From contig NC_052393.1 in the NCBI RefSeq assembly GCF_009389715.1, forward strand, positions 5,022,001-5,086,000: a stretch of 64,000 bases of DNA. The letters are read 5' to 3'. Position numbers and translations under genes: made by a program. Source of the DNA: Phoenix dactylifera. Lineage: Eukaryota > Streptophyta > Magnoliopsida > Arecales > Arecaceae. The notes beneath the pieces are model-generated. The model worked only from the letters and a program-made list of their open reading frames with translations, had not been told where the DNA came from and did no database searches. Positions 48,347 to 64,000 of the stretch are shown here, one piece after another (positions within the stretch are counted from its first letter, which is position 1; each line of letters starts with the position of its first letter).

Positions 48347-51300
48347 AAGAATGTCCCTATGTAACTGTCATTTGTTTCTCTTTTTCTTCTTTCCTTTATC
48401 CAGTAAATTGGATTGGGGATTGTGGGGGAGACCCTTTCTCTTTTGTAGCTTTCTTGTTGAGCTTGAAGTGAGTTTCTATTAGTTCTCAATTCCTTGTAAC
48501 CGATTCTCCCTAATTCGTCATGCACTGTTGCAACTTTGTCTCTTATTTCGGAAATGTCTCATTAAAACTTTTGCTTGGACATTTAATATCTTAATGAAAC
48601 TTAGTTTATCACTTTCTAAAGCTCCTGATTTGCTTGCCTACACATGAGATGACATTTTAAATGCTGAAACTGAACTAAGACTTGATGTTTCTTTGCTGAT
48701 CATTGGTTTAGAAATGCACTTATAATTCGTGGTGTGTTAGGTTGAACTAGAGGATCTGTGGAAAACATTGGTGCTAAGTTGGTAAGGCAGGCTGCTGCAA
48801 AGACCAATGACTTAGCTGGGGATGGGACAACTACTTCTGTTGTTCTTGCTCAAGGTTTGATTGCGGAAGGTGTTAAGGTTTGTAACATATTCCTGTCCAT
48901 CTGATAACCTCATTTTCATGAGTGGATCTTGAAGAGGTATTACATTATTACCTGATAGATCCCTGTGGATTATGCAGGTGGTTGCAGCAGGTGCAAACCC
49001 TGTTCAGATAACCCGAGGTATTGAGAAGACAGCCAAAGCTCTAGTTGCGGAACTCAAGCTGATGTCAAAAGAGGTATGTGCAGGGTGCTTGAAGAGAAAT
49101 TTTTCAAATATAACACATTTGGTTCTCACATTGCTCCCAGCACTTTGATTGCATTTCTAATTAAATAATGTTATACTTAGCCTAATAGCTGTTTTAAATC
49201 TTCCAGCAGTTTCCACACAACTGAGTGAGCTGCTCGGAATGCTTTAGTTTGTAATTTCTGTGGTGTTACAATTACAATGCACATAATTGCACCAGTGCAT
49301 ATATTTCAATATTGCAGGTTGAGGACAGTGAACTAGCCAATGTAGCTGCCGTAAGTGCTGGAAACAACTACGAGATTGGAAACATGATAGCTGATGCTAT
49401 GACTAAGGTTGGTAGGAAAGGGGTGGTGACACTCGAAGAAGGGAAAAGCGCTGAGAATAGCCTCTATGTTGTAGAAGGAATGCAATTTGATCGTGGTTAC
49501 ATCTCTCCATACTTTGTAACAGATAGCGAGAAAATGTCAGTTGAATATGAGAACTGTAAGGTCTGTAATTAATTTTATATGGTTATGCATTGTAGTTTAA
49601 CTCTCTGCTTTCATTTTGATACTAATATCTTCATTTATGACCTTCGCCTTTTCAGTTGCTTCTTATAGACAAAAAAATTACAAATGCAAGAGATCTTATC
49701 AATGTTTTGGAAGATGCAATTAGAGGGGGATATCCCGTCTTGATAATTGCTGAAGACATTGAGCAGGAAGCTCTTGCTACCCTTGTTGTAAATAAGCTCA
49801 GAGGTGCATTGAAGATTGCTGCACTTAAAGCCCCTGGATTTGAAGAACGCAAAAGTCAATACCTTGATGACATTGCTATCCTTACTGGAGGTTGGACCTT
49901 TTTTTTTTCTCAAAAAAAAAAGTGATTCTAAGTCTATAGTGGAAATATAATTTAGTGATGCTGTTAAATCTACACTGCACTTTGCATCAATAATTTTCTC
50001 CATTTTATGAGAGATCCTGACTGGCTATTATTGTGCGCGGCAACTGTAATTAGAGACGAGGTAGGGCTTTGCCTGGATAAAGCTGACAAGGCGGTTCTGG
50101 GTACTGCTGCAAAAGTTGTGCTAGCCAAAGATTCAACCACCATAGTTGGTGACGGTAGCACTCAAGAAGAAGTAACCAAACGGGTTGCACAAATCCGTAA
50201 TCTGATTGAGGTTTGATTTTCATTGTCAGGCTAAATTGTTTGTTAATTTGAAACCTGTTAGATGGCCTAGATAATATGAATCTCTTTTCTCAGGCTGTTG
50301 AGCAAGAATATGAAAAGGAAAAATTAAATGAGAGGATTGCGAAGCTCTCTGGTGGAGTTGCTGTCATTCAGGTATTCGATTTTGGACATATTTCATTTAT
50401 ATGCTGATAATCAATTAGTGTGACATATGAATAATTGTGTTCTTGAACGTGAGCAGGTTGGTGCACAAACGGAGACAGAACTTAAGGAGAAGAAATTAAG
50501 GGTTGAAGATGCTCTCAATGCTACCAAGGTATGTTCTACTGGGCACTAAATCGTGTTTCAGGCTCCTGGTATGGTTATGGCTTTGTGAAATATTTTGTTC
50601 TTTTTGCACTGCTGCACAGGCAGCTGTTGAGGAAGGCATTGTTGTTGGTGGTGGTTGTACCCTTTTAAGGCTTGCAGCAAAGGTTGATGCCATCAAGGAT
50701 ACTCTTGAAAATGATGAACAAAAGGTCAATTATATATGCAATCCCCCCTTCCTCCCCGGTTCAACTTTGGACCATCTATCATCACTTCTCTGCTTCAGTT
50801 TTGTTTACCTCACATGTCGAAAAGAAAGAGGAAATGCGGTGATATCAGTGGCAACATGAAGTGTGCAAAACTGGACTGTCATACAGCAACCTGTCATTGT
50901 GTCTTGAATGTCCACCTCACGTTGCTTTGAATGGATTGCAGGTTGGAGCTGATATAGTAAAAAGGGCTCTGAGTTACCCGTTAAAATTGATTGCAAAGAA
51001 TGCTGGAGTAAATTGAAGTGTTGTCATTGAGAAGGTATTAATTTCTTGCCTGAAACCTACTGAATTGCTGTTGTGACAATTGTTTTGCTGCTGCTTTAGT
51101 GTTTGGGGTTCTTCACCACTGTTCATTGTTTCAGATCCTTTCAAGTGACAATTTCAAATATGGTTATATTGCTGCAACTGGAAGTTATGAAGATTTGATG
51201 GCTGCTGGAATTATTGACCCAACTAAGGTTGACTCTTCCTCCTTTGGTCATGCTTTTGTTCTTGTGACTTGCATGTTGTTGCCCAATATGGACCTTCCTG

Positions 51301-52286
51301 ATCTTTTTTCATGAAATGATCTTGTAACTGGTATTATAGGCAAAACACTAGAATTGTATCGGTGGCAATATTTTTCCCAAGGGTACCTATGTAAGCCTTG
51401 AACCTTGGATGCTTTGGGAAACTGCCTTCTTGGGGGCTCTTGTTAGCCGTATGTTGTTCCTAGAACAGTATGCCTTTTCTTTTCCTTGGTTTAGTCATAT
51501 TCAATTTTACTAAATTGTGCATGAAGTTCGGAGGCATATTTTGTAGGCTTTCATGATTGACTAAACCTTTTGTTGCTTTCAACTGTTTTACCCAGTATTT
51601 GCATAAACATTATAATACAACTTATTTGCAGATAACACTACCTTTAGATGCAACGGCGGTTGATATAAATCTTTAATTATTCTCTCTCCTTTTAATTTGT
51701 TTATTAAGATTTTCTGCAATAGCATCTCCATGCAGATACTTCATCATCAGTCCTTATTTACTCTAGATGTGTGCTATAATTCTATTGTGAGTTACGGTTG
51801 TAGCTCTTATGCCTTTGAGTTTCCTGCTCTGAAATATAGTGACTCCGCAAGCCTGAAGCATCTTCAAGCTTTTAATCAAATCTCTGGGTCAGACAGGTGA
51901 TGGATGACTCCAGTAGTAGCAAAATGTCAGATGTTTTGAATATGAAGTTTAGTTTCCCTCATCTTGTAATAACTGGATGGTTGATTGCATTATTTTGAAA
52001 CCCATCTAGCAAGAAGTAAAATGTTAATCCCACCTTTCTTTGATAAAATCAGGTGGTGAGGTGCTGCCTGGAGCATGCAGCTTCAGTTGCAAGAACATTC
52101 CTTACTTCAGATGTTGTGGTGGTTGACATCAAAGAACCAGAGACAGTGCCTGCAGGGAATCCATGGACAATTCAGGTGCTACCTTCTGAATTCTAATCAT
52201 TCTCTCTGCTATCCCAGCTCATTTGTTATGAGAAACGCACTCTGATGGTCTTGTGTTTCGGTTTCCAACCAGGTTATGGCTACTAA

Positions 52287-52495
52287 TTTAGCTGTGGGAT
52301 ACCAGGGAATGGAGAACCTGTTCCTAGGTGGTAACTGTCATGTTGGTTTTTTTGCATTATTTTGAATGAGAGCTCCATGAGGTTAGACTAGCATTCTTAA
52401 ATTCTTGCAGCGGCACTATAAATGTTGTTAAGCTGATTTCAGCATTTTGTACCATCTTTGAGGAACCAAATTTAGCTTTTCTTTAAAAAGAACAA

Positions 52496-52559
<64 letters not shown>

Positions 52560-52934
52560 CCATCTCACGAATTTGTTTAGAAAGATGCGCAAATTAACCA
52601 TGGATGTCTTGGATGCTTTAGTCAGCCTTGCAGGCCCTGCATAATTTTCCTTGTTATTGGGAATGGTAAAAAACTGATAGAGAGGTTCCTGGTCGGTCGC
52701 CTTGTTTCTAACAATTTTGGAGTCATACGAGCTTTGGACGTTGGCTTTATAATTAGAGTATCAATTTGTCTGCTCCTCAGAACATTTATTCAGAGTGAAG
52801 TGTAGGCCGAGCTGGGTTTTCCTCAACCTGTTCCTTTTGGATTCAGAATTTACGAGGCTTTTCCTGACCTTCTTGATGGAATATAGGTCAAGAAGTTTGG
52901 AGGTGCTCAAGCCTGATGCAATGCATGACCGAAG
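52287..52934. other. 3' flank of CPN60B locus with (TA)n run
   Basis: It includes the former 3' untranslated region and an uninterrupted TA microsatellite at 52499-52557. Nothing else is recognised. Confidence 0.5.
52499..52557. repeat. (TA)n microsatellite
   Basis: About 59 bases of pure TA repeat just downstream of the CPN60B locus. Confidence 0.95.
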
Positions 52935-54780
52935 TAGGTGTCATGCTCCGTGTGCTAGGAAGGGGTATAACCCACAATAACATAAAGTCAAATATTATAT
53001 TTTAGATTTCAAATTCATCTTAACTTCTACATTCATTTCAAAAAAAATAGAATAAATAGAAATGCAATTTTATTATCTACTAAATGCAACCAATATTAAT
53101 TTAGAGTATTTAAATTCAAATATAATACCGTACTCATAATTCTTAAAATTTAAAAAATTATTAAGGTATAAATTTATGATCAACTGAAGAACTAAAGTTC
53201 ATCTATATAGATCGCTGAGTTTGTTAGTACGAACTCCAAGTCTTGACAATTTTTCATCCTTTTTGACTCTATTTGCCTGAAAAGAGCAAATTAAAAATTG
53301 AGATATATGAGTAATATAACTTAGTAAGTAAATTTTATATTATCTTATTGGATCAAGTATAAATTTTTTCATATTAATGCATTATTTAAAAAAAATAACA
53401 GATTTTACAAAAAAATAAAGCATTTTATAGTACAGTATATTAAAATAAGTCATAAAGCAAATTATGCATAAATAAATCATTCATATTTTATAAATATATT
53501 TTTAAGTTTATTTTGTAAATAAATACATAAATCATTATTCTGTCATCTAGCCATATCATAGTTTAAATAATGCTCATAGATATTCGTGCTACAGTCACTT
53601 TATACCCTTGCAGGGCTGTGTTCGTAATCGACAAAGATTTTTATTTCGTATGCCAACTTTATACCTACTGAGGAAGCCTATATTTGTATGGATGCTAACT
53701 TTGGGTGCCAATTTTTCTAATTTTAGGAATCATATATAGCTATCTCAAAGCTTTTAGAAAACTTATTTCTTTTTCTTAATACATATACATTAATAGATGA
53801 AAAACACTAAGTAACATGATCATATTTATATTTCATAATAAAGCTATTTTTATTTAAAATATTTATGAAACTATTTTTTATAAAATATTATTTTCATAAC
53901 ATATGTACTGATCCATAATTTTAAGAAAATATGACATATTTGTTGGCAATATCATATGCATGGAAAACACGATAATTTGAAAAATAATGAGTATAAGATT
54001 TATTTACTTCTTTTGTCTATTTACTATACAAAACAGTTAACCCTATTTAAAACATTAAAAGAGAACGTTCTCTTCTTCTTATCTTTTTCTTTCTTAGCAA
54101 TATAGAAGAGAAAGGGAGGTAGGCTGATGGTTGTCATATCGTGGTCCGGTGAGGTAGCAACAAGCCGCGGTGGCGACCAACAAAGGGCGACCGGTCGGAT
54201 TAAGCCTAAAAAAATAGGGTCGAGAAGAGGTCTGTGATTCAATCAATACCAAGCACTAGACGGCTTGCTGGTGGTTGGAGCTCCAGCATCTGGTTAGGGA
54301 TAACGGCTGAAAGCCTCGGCGACAAACGTTGGTGGAGGCGGTGGCGAAATATTGCAAAATAGGGGATCTTTTTCCCCAAATGATTTCCAGCCGGCGGCCA
54401 TGATTCCAAGACGTGGGAAGAAGAACAAAAAAAGGAAAGGAAGATTCAGTGTTACCTCGGCTCTGGAGGCATTGGCGACCCTGATTTTGGGCAGCACGGT
54501 GATGGGCAACCGTGAACTCAATGGGAAAAAAAGGAAGAAGAAGGAGAGGGAAAGAAAGGATAGAGATTGAGGTGGAGGGCTTAGGGGGGTGGGGAGGTGG
54601 TTATATAGAAGAAGCAAGCCTCCCTTAACTCTCGGAAGTTGACTCCCACTGGGTCGGATGGAGAACTGGGAGTCTTCCTCTCTGTTTTAGTTTTTTTTTT
54701 TGCCCCGATGTGAGCTTGGGCTGGGCCAAGTTTGTGTCAGGCCAGTCAAGCGGACCGGGCCATCATAGTAGGATTTATTT
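52935..54780. mobile_element. possible diverged LTR fragment
   Basis: The stretch begins near TGTCATGCTCC and shares scattered words and layout with the solo LTR at 45496-48346, for example the AACTTAGTAAGTAAATT region against ACTCAGTAAGTGGAG. It has a long AT-rich middle and a mixed end. No duplication or matching end was fixed, so both limits and the identity are uncertain. Confidence 0.3.
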
Positions 54781-55229
54781 AGTGGGGAAAGTGATCTGCA
54801 AAAGGTGCAGGGGATGCTTAACCTGTAAGTGATGATTGGAGCTAATTAGTTGTTTATAGGTAAAGCGGAGGCGTCTTCCGTTCGGATAGAACAAGATACC
54901 TAACAGAGAAAGCGCAGGTCTCTGCTGTACTAGCTGCTATTGGGCGGTGATGGGCAACCAACCTTGGTCAAAATTTTCAAATCTGTGATGGCTCGGCTAT
55001 TTTCAGACGTGCGGTCCGATTGCAAGTACTAGACGCTATTGCTTTCTCCGAGTTGGGATCTGAGATGCCTGCTGCAAGCACAGTTAGAAATTCTAGTCCC
55101 ATAGAAAGGTTAAACAGTTAGTGCTGTTTAGGGCGTCCTCTGACATTGTTAAGGGCTGGTCTTCGATCACTACTGAATGTTTTTTTTCTCCAAAAAAAAT
55201 ATATTTGTATTGCTATAAGAGACTGTAGC
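54781..55229. other. intergenic, no gene recognised
   Basis: No supported coding region, RNA gene or repeat in this stretch. Confidence 0.4.
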
Positions 55230-55300
55230 TGTAACAATTTAGGAACTCATCCAAAATGGCTAGTCGGATTAAGTAGGACTGAACACCCAAAATCTAATCA
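55230..55300 (-). mobile_element. truncated TRIM family B fragment
   Basis: TGTAACAATTTAGGAACTC followed by ATCCAAAATGGCTAGTCGG matches the LTR end of the family B TRIMs, and AATCTAATCACAAGC matches their interior. Most of the element is missing. Confidence 0.6.
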
Positions 55301-55325
55301 CAAGCAAATAGGGTTCTAATGGGGG

Positions 55326-56150
55326 GTGAAATGGATCGTCCAGCCCACAACTAAAAGGCCGCCGCCCCATTTTGGCCCAATAAACGCCAACACAGTCCGG
55401 TCGAATCCTCAGTCCGGCCTGGAACCAGCTCGACTTCGAACTCTGCCAAAAGCTCCACCAACTTCAGATATTCGCCGACTTCCCCGACCAAGTTCGGGGT
55501 GTCTCCAGTATTCGTGGACCCGCCCCGACCAAGCTCGAGGCGCTCCACCGAGCACACCTCGGAACTCGGGAAGCCGAGCTACTCTCGGCACCCGTCAAGC
55601 TGACCTCGTCAAACATATGATGCGACCTCTCAACGGGCTCGACCTCGCCAACGACCACATCCATGTGCACACCTACGCCCATCTACGTGGCCATACGTTA
55701 TAACACCACCGTGCCACGTCTCCATAGCCGGCCTTCAACAGTCAAAGGACGGCACGATGACTACTTCGGCCATACCTTGCTGTGATTGTCAACACCCTAC
55801 CGTTCTCAAGCATGGGCAATATTACACGCCACCAACCAGCCTAAGCTACACGCCATTCGGCTCAGAGCCACACCCCCTCATGATGAGGGCTGATAGCGCC
55901 TCTGCCACCCGAGCTTCTCCACTAAAACTATAAATAGCTCGGTCAGATAACTTCTAAGGGACTTTTGGCTGAACCAAATTTACCCCACTCTAACTTGATC
56001 GTCGGAGGGCCCTCACCGGAAACACCGGTAAGGCTTTGTGCAGGTCCGCGGCCGTGGCGCAAGAGGTGGCTCCCGTCTTCTTCTTCCAATAACTGGCAGC
56101 TCCCTCGACTCCATCGGCGTGGTCACCCTTGGGCCAAATTTGAACCACAA
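55326..56150 (+). mobile_element. GC-rich LTR fragment, probably Gypsy
   Basis: A C-rich segment contains repeated CGACC and CTCGG words, a TATA-like CTATAAATAGCTCGG near 55928, and TAACTTGATCGTCGGAGGG followed by CACCGGAAACACCGG. This run of features is typical of plant Gypsy LTRs around the transcription start and R region. Boundaries are approximate and no internal coding region follows. Open frames here (for example 55326-55703) are incidental. Confidence 0.5.
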
Positions 56151-56757
56151 CAGGTTCCAATTATTATTATTATTTTTTTTTTGTGTGTTCATGGAGACCG
56201 ACAGATACCTGGAATCATCATGAAGTACAAAGATTGGAAATCATGTACGCGAAGAAATGGTATAGAGTTTTCTTTCCTGCAGAAAATTTAAATTACGCAT
56301 TAGATGCATGCGACCCTATTTGCAATTCAACTTGGATGGCCACCAAGAAGGAGGCAGAGTTCCGGTGTTTGTTTCTTGTTTTGAAGCTCTGGTTGACTTG
56401 CTGCATGCCATGAGCACGAGGCACGAGCTGCTGCATCTGATGATTTGATTTAGCGCATGAATGCTAAGAGCAGGTAAAATGGATCAGAAAGAACGTCACT
56501 GTTTTAGGTCTTCTGATAGTTTGATGGGCCGTGTTGGGTTATTGGACCAACTTATGGAGTCAGGGCAGTGACCGTGCTTCTCGCGATGCATGAGAAAAAT
56601 TGGGGAACAATTATGAATTAGTCGGGGATGGGATTTTTTGGGATGTCTGATCCATCCCGGAAGTTAATAGGATCCATTTTGCAAAATCGAGATTTGACCC
56701 TTAGGTACTTGCTACTCGAACTTGTTTATATATAATATTTTTTTTTATAAATTCTTA

Positions 56758-60672
<3,915 letters not shown>

Positions 60673-61103
60673 TATAATAATCGAGGACCTTATCCAAAAA
60701 GGTTAGCTGAAAAGTATTAGTTAGGGTTTTTGGTCCTATATAAGCATCCAAGATCTACTTGTTGTGTAGTTAATGTAAGACTAAACACAAATTTGCATGG
60801 GTCCTCACATAATTCTATATTTAAGATTTGGAATTCTCAATAGGCTAAAGGTCCAAATCCATTCAAATTCAATCACAAATACTATAAATCCAATTATAAT
60901 TACCACGATCAGCCTATGTTGTAGTGTCTTTTAGTCCACATAGACAATGAGCCGAGTTTACTTTAATACCATCTATAACAACTTAGGAGTTCATCCAAAA
61001 AGACTAACTAGAATGTATTATATTAGATTTTTTAATCTTGTATCCAAGATCTATCCAATGCATAACCACTATAGGATTAAACACACATCAGCATAGATTC
61101 TCA
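60673..61103 (-). mobile_element. TRIM, family B, copy 2
   Basis: It has the same layout as the element at 21404-21841. LTR-like repeats at about 60673-60809 and 60974-61103 flank about 164 bases. On the minus strand the binding-site-like TGGTATTAAAG (60961-60971) follows the first LTR. The interior shares AATCCATTCAAATTCAATCAC and AGTCCACATAGAC with copy 1. It has diverged from copy 1 and its own LTRs differ widely, so it is old. Confidence 0.7.
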
Positions 61104-61938
61104 AATTAATATTATATAACACAAATTACGAATCCACATGAATAGAGAAGTGAACACGTTTAAGGGGGCAATCTAGATTGAATTATGGTGTGAAAGTATG
61201 GTTTTCAAGAACAGTATTTAATACCTAATACACTGAAAGCAGAATTCCAATGTTGAAAAATCAAAGGAATAGGAAATAGAAAGCTGAGGAACAAAAGAGC
61301 TATTCTAATCTCATTTTTTTCCAAACTCCCAACTCCAAGCTCACCTACTCGTAGCACATGCAAGATATTATTCGAATAAAAATCGAGATCTTCATGCTCA
61401 TCTCTCTTTCTTCCAAGTCCTTCGGCCACCTTCTTTTATGGCATGGCAAAGTAAGTCAAGCCATGCTCCTTCCTTTGTTTCAAATCTTCACTAGGCTTGA
61501 ATTATTTTCCCCACTTGGAACGAAGAGAGGAGGGGGGGAGGAAGTGAAAAGAAAAGCTCATCCTATATCGACACTATCTCAACTTCCTCGTGAAAGCTTT
61601 TTCAGTCACATCTAAGACGTGTACTTGTTCTAACTGTAGAAAGCTTCTGTTCCTCAGCTTTCTGTCCCATCCTTCAATATTCCAAGGATGCGGGTCTACC
61701 ATGGACCTGCTCCCAGTTCACCTACAACCCCCTTCTCTTTTTCTCCTAATCTGTAGACTGGTCTGTTAAATAACAAGAAAGAGGAAAGACAACAGAAAGA
61801 GACCCTTACCCCCCACATCAATATTCAAACTTAGTACTTAAAAAAGGTTTATACCAAGACCTTGGACAAAACTGCACCTCCATAAAACAAACTAGGGGTT
61901 GTTTTTCTTATAAGGTGTTTTGCTGCACCAAGATCTTG
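61104..61938. other. 3' flank of the WRKY gene, no gene recognised
   Basis: It includes the probable 3' untranslated region of the WRKY gene (minus strand). No other feature is supported. Confidence 0.45.
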
Positions 61939-63537
61939 TTATAAACCTTTCCTAGCTTCTCCAAATGAGTTCCCAGCCCAATCAAACATGCTGAATGGAT
62001 CTGAAGCTCTCAGTCCCCTCTCCTCATCAGCTGGCTTGGTTTCCATGAATCCTTTCGAGAAGATGAGGCTCATCGGGTCAGGCTCCAGCTCTGCCAAATC
62101 TGCGAAGAAGTCATCGGGCTGATCCGAATCTGGGATCATGGGCTTGTAGCTCTGCTGGAACACCTGATCGAATTCATTATCTTCGACTGGATCCATGGCC
62201 TTCTCCATCTCTCTCGCTTCTTCTTTTATCGCAGGGGCGCTCGAGCTTGTTGCCTCCCTGGACTCTTCTTTGAGGCTTGCGGATGGTTTTTGGTTATGAG
62301 CGGGGTTCTTTGAAGCTGAAGAGCCACTCTTTGTGGGTTGGGCTCTTGTAGATCCGGCAAGTGCATTCCTTTGAGTTGGCCATGGATGGTTGTGCTCCGA
62401 TGTATAGGTGATGACTAACATGTTGGGATCGGTTCGACTTCGCTCAACTTGCTTCCTTGCCGAGCATCCCTTCGAACTGCTGCATCTGTAATAGCCCCTG
62501 AATTGCATCGAACTCATCAGCCATCCGGAGTCTAAATATATGAATGCACCATATGGGGAAGAACAAGGGTTAAAAGAAACAAGAAGTTTTCGAATAAACT
62601 TGATGTATGCTGACGGAAAATGATAGCAATGTTTATCACTGAAATGAGCAACTTCTGTGACTAAGAACAATCCATTCTTTCATTAATAGTTATATATAAA
62701 AAAAAAACCATTAGTTGTAATGCAAAGTCTCTGTTGCTTTAATTCATTGAAAAAAATAATGTACGAATAGTAGAGAGAATTTCAAGGAACAAGGCCAACA
62801 AGACCTTGATATATGGTTATAATTTTTTAACAATGTTTATTTCGTAAACTTGAAACTTATACGACAAACAAATCATGAAGTCCTCCTGGATTAAGATAGA
62901 AAATGTATTAGGTGTAATTAATTTTAAAATTAATGTTGCTCCAACTGGCATGTGTTTTCAAAGTCGTGATTTGAATTAGTCATGTGAACTTTAATTTAAG
63001 AGAGACAGTAGCACAAAATGGACTTGAAAAAATTGCTTTCTTTCTTCTACACAGGATCCCTTTTCCCTTCACATGCTTTTTCCTATATGCAAGGATGATT
63101 AGAGGATGCAAGATGATGCTTGGAGCCATGGCATCCACCCTTGAGGAAATTAAGGAAACAGCAGAAAAAGGGAGAGAGAAATAGTATTTTCACAATAATA
63201 AAAGATGGATCAGAAATACTAGTTTAAATTTGCTTGGTAATCATCACAGCCTTATTCTATTCTTCTCATTTGACTTCTACATTAGCAACTCATGTGCTTC
63301 GGCCGAAAATTAAGAGGATGGAAGAAGAAAAAAAAAAGACCTTCCAGTGAAGGAGAATCTGGGATTTCATCAGCATGTGATGATGGGGAGAATTACCTTG
63401 GATAAGGGGATCCCTTGATGGGTTTTTGACCATATTTCCTCCAAGCCCATAGATCAGAGGGAACCACCTCTCCACTAGGTCTGTTGCTTGCTGCTGCTGG
63501 TGCTGGAATGCAAACCACTTTCTTTGCCTGGCTTTTT
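61939..63537 (-). CDS. WRKY transcription factor, group IIe (WRKY14/35-like), last two exons
   Basis: A nuclear DNA-binding regulator that recognises W-box sites. Exons on the minus strand: 63397-63537 and 61939-62497, joined by a GT-AG intron in phase 2 exactly between PR and GYYRCSS, the conserved intron position of this WRKY subclass. The domain reads WRKYGQK, then CSSSKGC, then HNH, giving C-X5-C-X23-H-X1-H. It is preceded by [11 protein letters not shown] and [11 protein letters not shown], which are typical of the WRKY14/35 branch of group IIe. The C-terminal 120 residues are Ser- and acid-rich ([23 protein letters not shown]), fitting an activation region. The exon at 63397-63537 has an acceptor (TTTGTAG) at its 5' side, so an earlier exon with the N-terminus lies upstream; I did not find it before 64000. 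The 61939-62670 open frame reads through the intron and is longer than the real exon. Confidence 0.9.
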
Positions 63538-64000
63538 CTACAAAGATTAAGAAGAAGGCCAGTTAATTTTCTTCGTCTAAATTCTAACAGAATGATGAGG
63601 GAAAAAAATGAACGAAGGAAGAAAGAAAGAGAGAACGTTCTGGTAATTAATTATTGCCTATATTGTTCAACTTTAAGCTGTTCATAAATTCTGACAGAAA
63701 AAAATTAAAGGGCATCAAGATAGGGATGGAAGAGACCCATCCTTTCGGTGGGTTTGGCAGCAAAAGTTTCAGATAGCAAGAATGAATGGTAAGCTTGTGC
63801 TTGAACTCATGACGCATGAACTAGTCTTTAGGCATCTGTATGTGTATGCGTGTTTGCGTGCTATTTTAGCTATGCCTTGTGACCACTTGAAAACCAAGTC
63901 TACGGTTGGCATCATAAAAGAGAAAAGCCCCATCTTTTATGACCCAAATCCTTGGATTTCCATCAAGTTTTATGGTCAATCACACAAGATTACTCCTTTT
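63538..64000. other. WRKY intron 1 (part)
   Basis: The sequence upstream of the 63537 acceptor on the minus strand shows no recognisable WRKY N-terminal exon, so the intron probably continues past the window edge. Confidence 0.5.

Larger units (their letters stand above)
44668..52286 (+). pseudogene. CPN60B: chloroplast chaperonin-60 beta (RuBisCO-binding protein beta), probable pseudogene
   Basis: The locus covers the whole 611-codon family length in 14 coding exons: 44668-44916, 45027-45152, 48741-48877, 48978-49073, 49318-49560, 49656-49890, 50041-50210, 50294-50371, 50457-50528, 50620-50724, 50942-51034, 51135-51227, 52053-52175 and 52273-52286. Exon 1 encodes a Ser-rich transit peptide; GDGTTT and VEDALNATK are kept. 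CPN60 beta forms the plastid folding chamber with CPN60 alpha. Several changes disable this copy. Exon 3 lacks one base after GAGGAT (137 instead of 138), exon 11 has TGA at 51014-51016 where Gly is expected after AGVN, and exon 13 lacks one base in the GNPMDN stretch. The intron-6 acceptor reads GG (50039-50040). Conserved residues also differ (NNDEIG to NNYEIG, GFGERK to GFEERK). Two one-base losses could be sequencing errors, but the stop and acceptor changes are substitutions. Confidence 0.8.

Noticed and set aside
50014-50040. Alternative acceptor at 50012-50013 that would keep CPN60B exon 7 in frame
   Set aside because: It is in phase but would insert about nine residues in a conserved region, and it does not rescue the other changes in the locus.
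55326-55703. 125-residue open frame and its minus-strand shadows
   Set aside because: They lie in a GC-rich LTR fragment where open frames arise by composition.
61939-62670. 243-residue open frame as the full WRKY protein
   Set aside because: Its first about 58 residues come from the intron; the acceptor before GYYRCSS and the upstream exon with WRKYGQK show the true structure.

Overview
This is plant nuclear DNA: spliced genes with GT-AG introns, a chloroplast-targeted chaperonin, a mitochondrial ribosomal protein, a WRKY factor, an Au-type SINE and many LTR-derived fragments. The long LTRs and gene set suggest a monocot, possibly a palm. That placement is an inference, as nothing in the sequence proves the species.

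Left part (1-21 kb): a tandem array of NRT1/PTR-family (NPF, POT) transporter genes on the minus strand. Copy A (1-5421) is cut by the window edge. Copies B (6194-9926) and C (12541-17457) are complete five-exon genes of about 580 and 578 codons. A fourth copy (19242-21015) is a decayed relic. All three gene copies share the same architecture: a 19-codon first exon, a long first intron, then exons of 106, 218, about 550 and about 810 bases. They resemble NPF8 di/tripeptide transporters, but the proton-coupling ExxE[K/R] motif of helix 1 is lost stepwise from A to B to C. Copy C also appears to use a GC-AG first intron.

Middle (21-28.6 kb): repeat-rich ground with miniature LTR elements (TRIMs), a small poly(T)-led retroposon with target duplications, and a 2.3 kb LTR with a primer-binding site.

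Gene-rich part on the plus strand (28.7-52.3 kb): a LOLITA-type small subunit of the TPLATE/TSET endocytic complex (28709-32492, five exons, Au SINE in an intron); tRNA-Gly(GCC) on the minus strand (33445-33515); mitochondrial ribosomal protein bL35m (36112-41142, four exons); and a full-length chloroplast chaperonin-60 beta locus (44668-52286, 14 coding exons). The chaperonin locus carries several disabling changes and a 2.85 kb LTR in intron 2, so it is most likely a pseudogene.

Right part (52.3-64 kb): LTR remnants, a large TACA/TA microsatellite, another TRIM, and the last two exons of a group IIe WRKY factor (minus strand, 61939-63537), whose first exon was not found in the window.

I see no operon-like or novel multi-gene system. 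The observations most worth following are the NPF array with its missing proton motif, the very short TRIM elements, the poly(T) micro-insertions with matching target duplications, and the decayed CPN60 locus.
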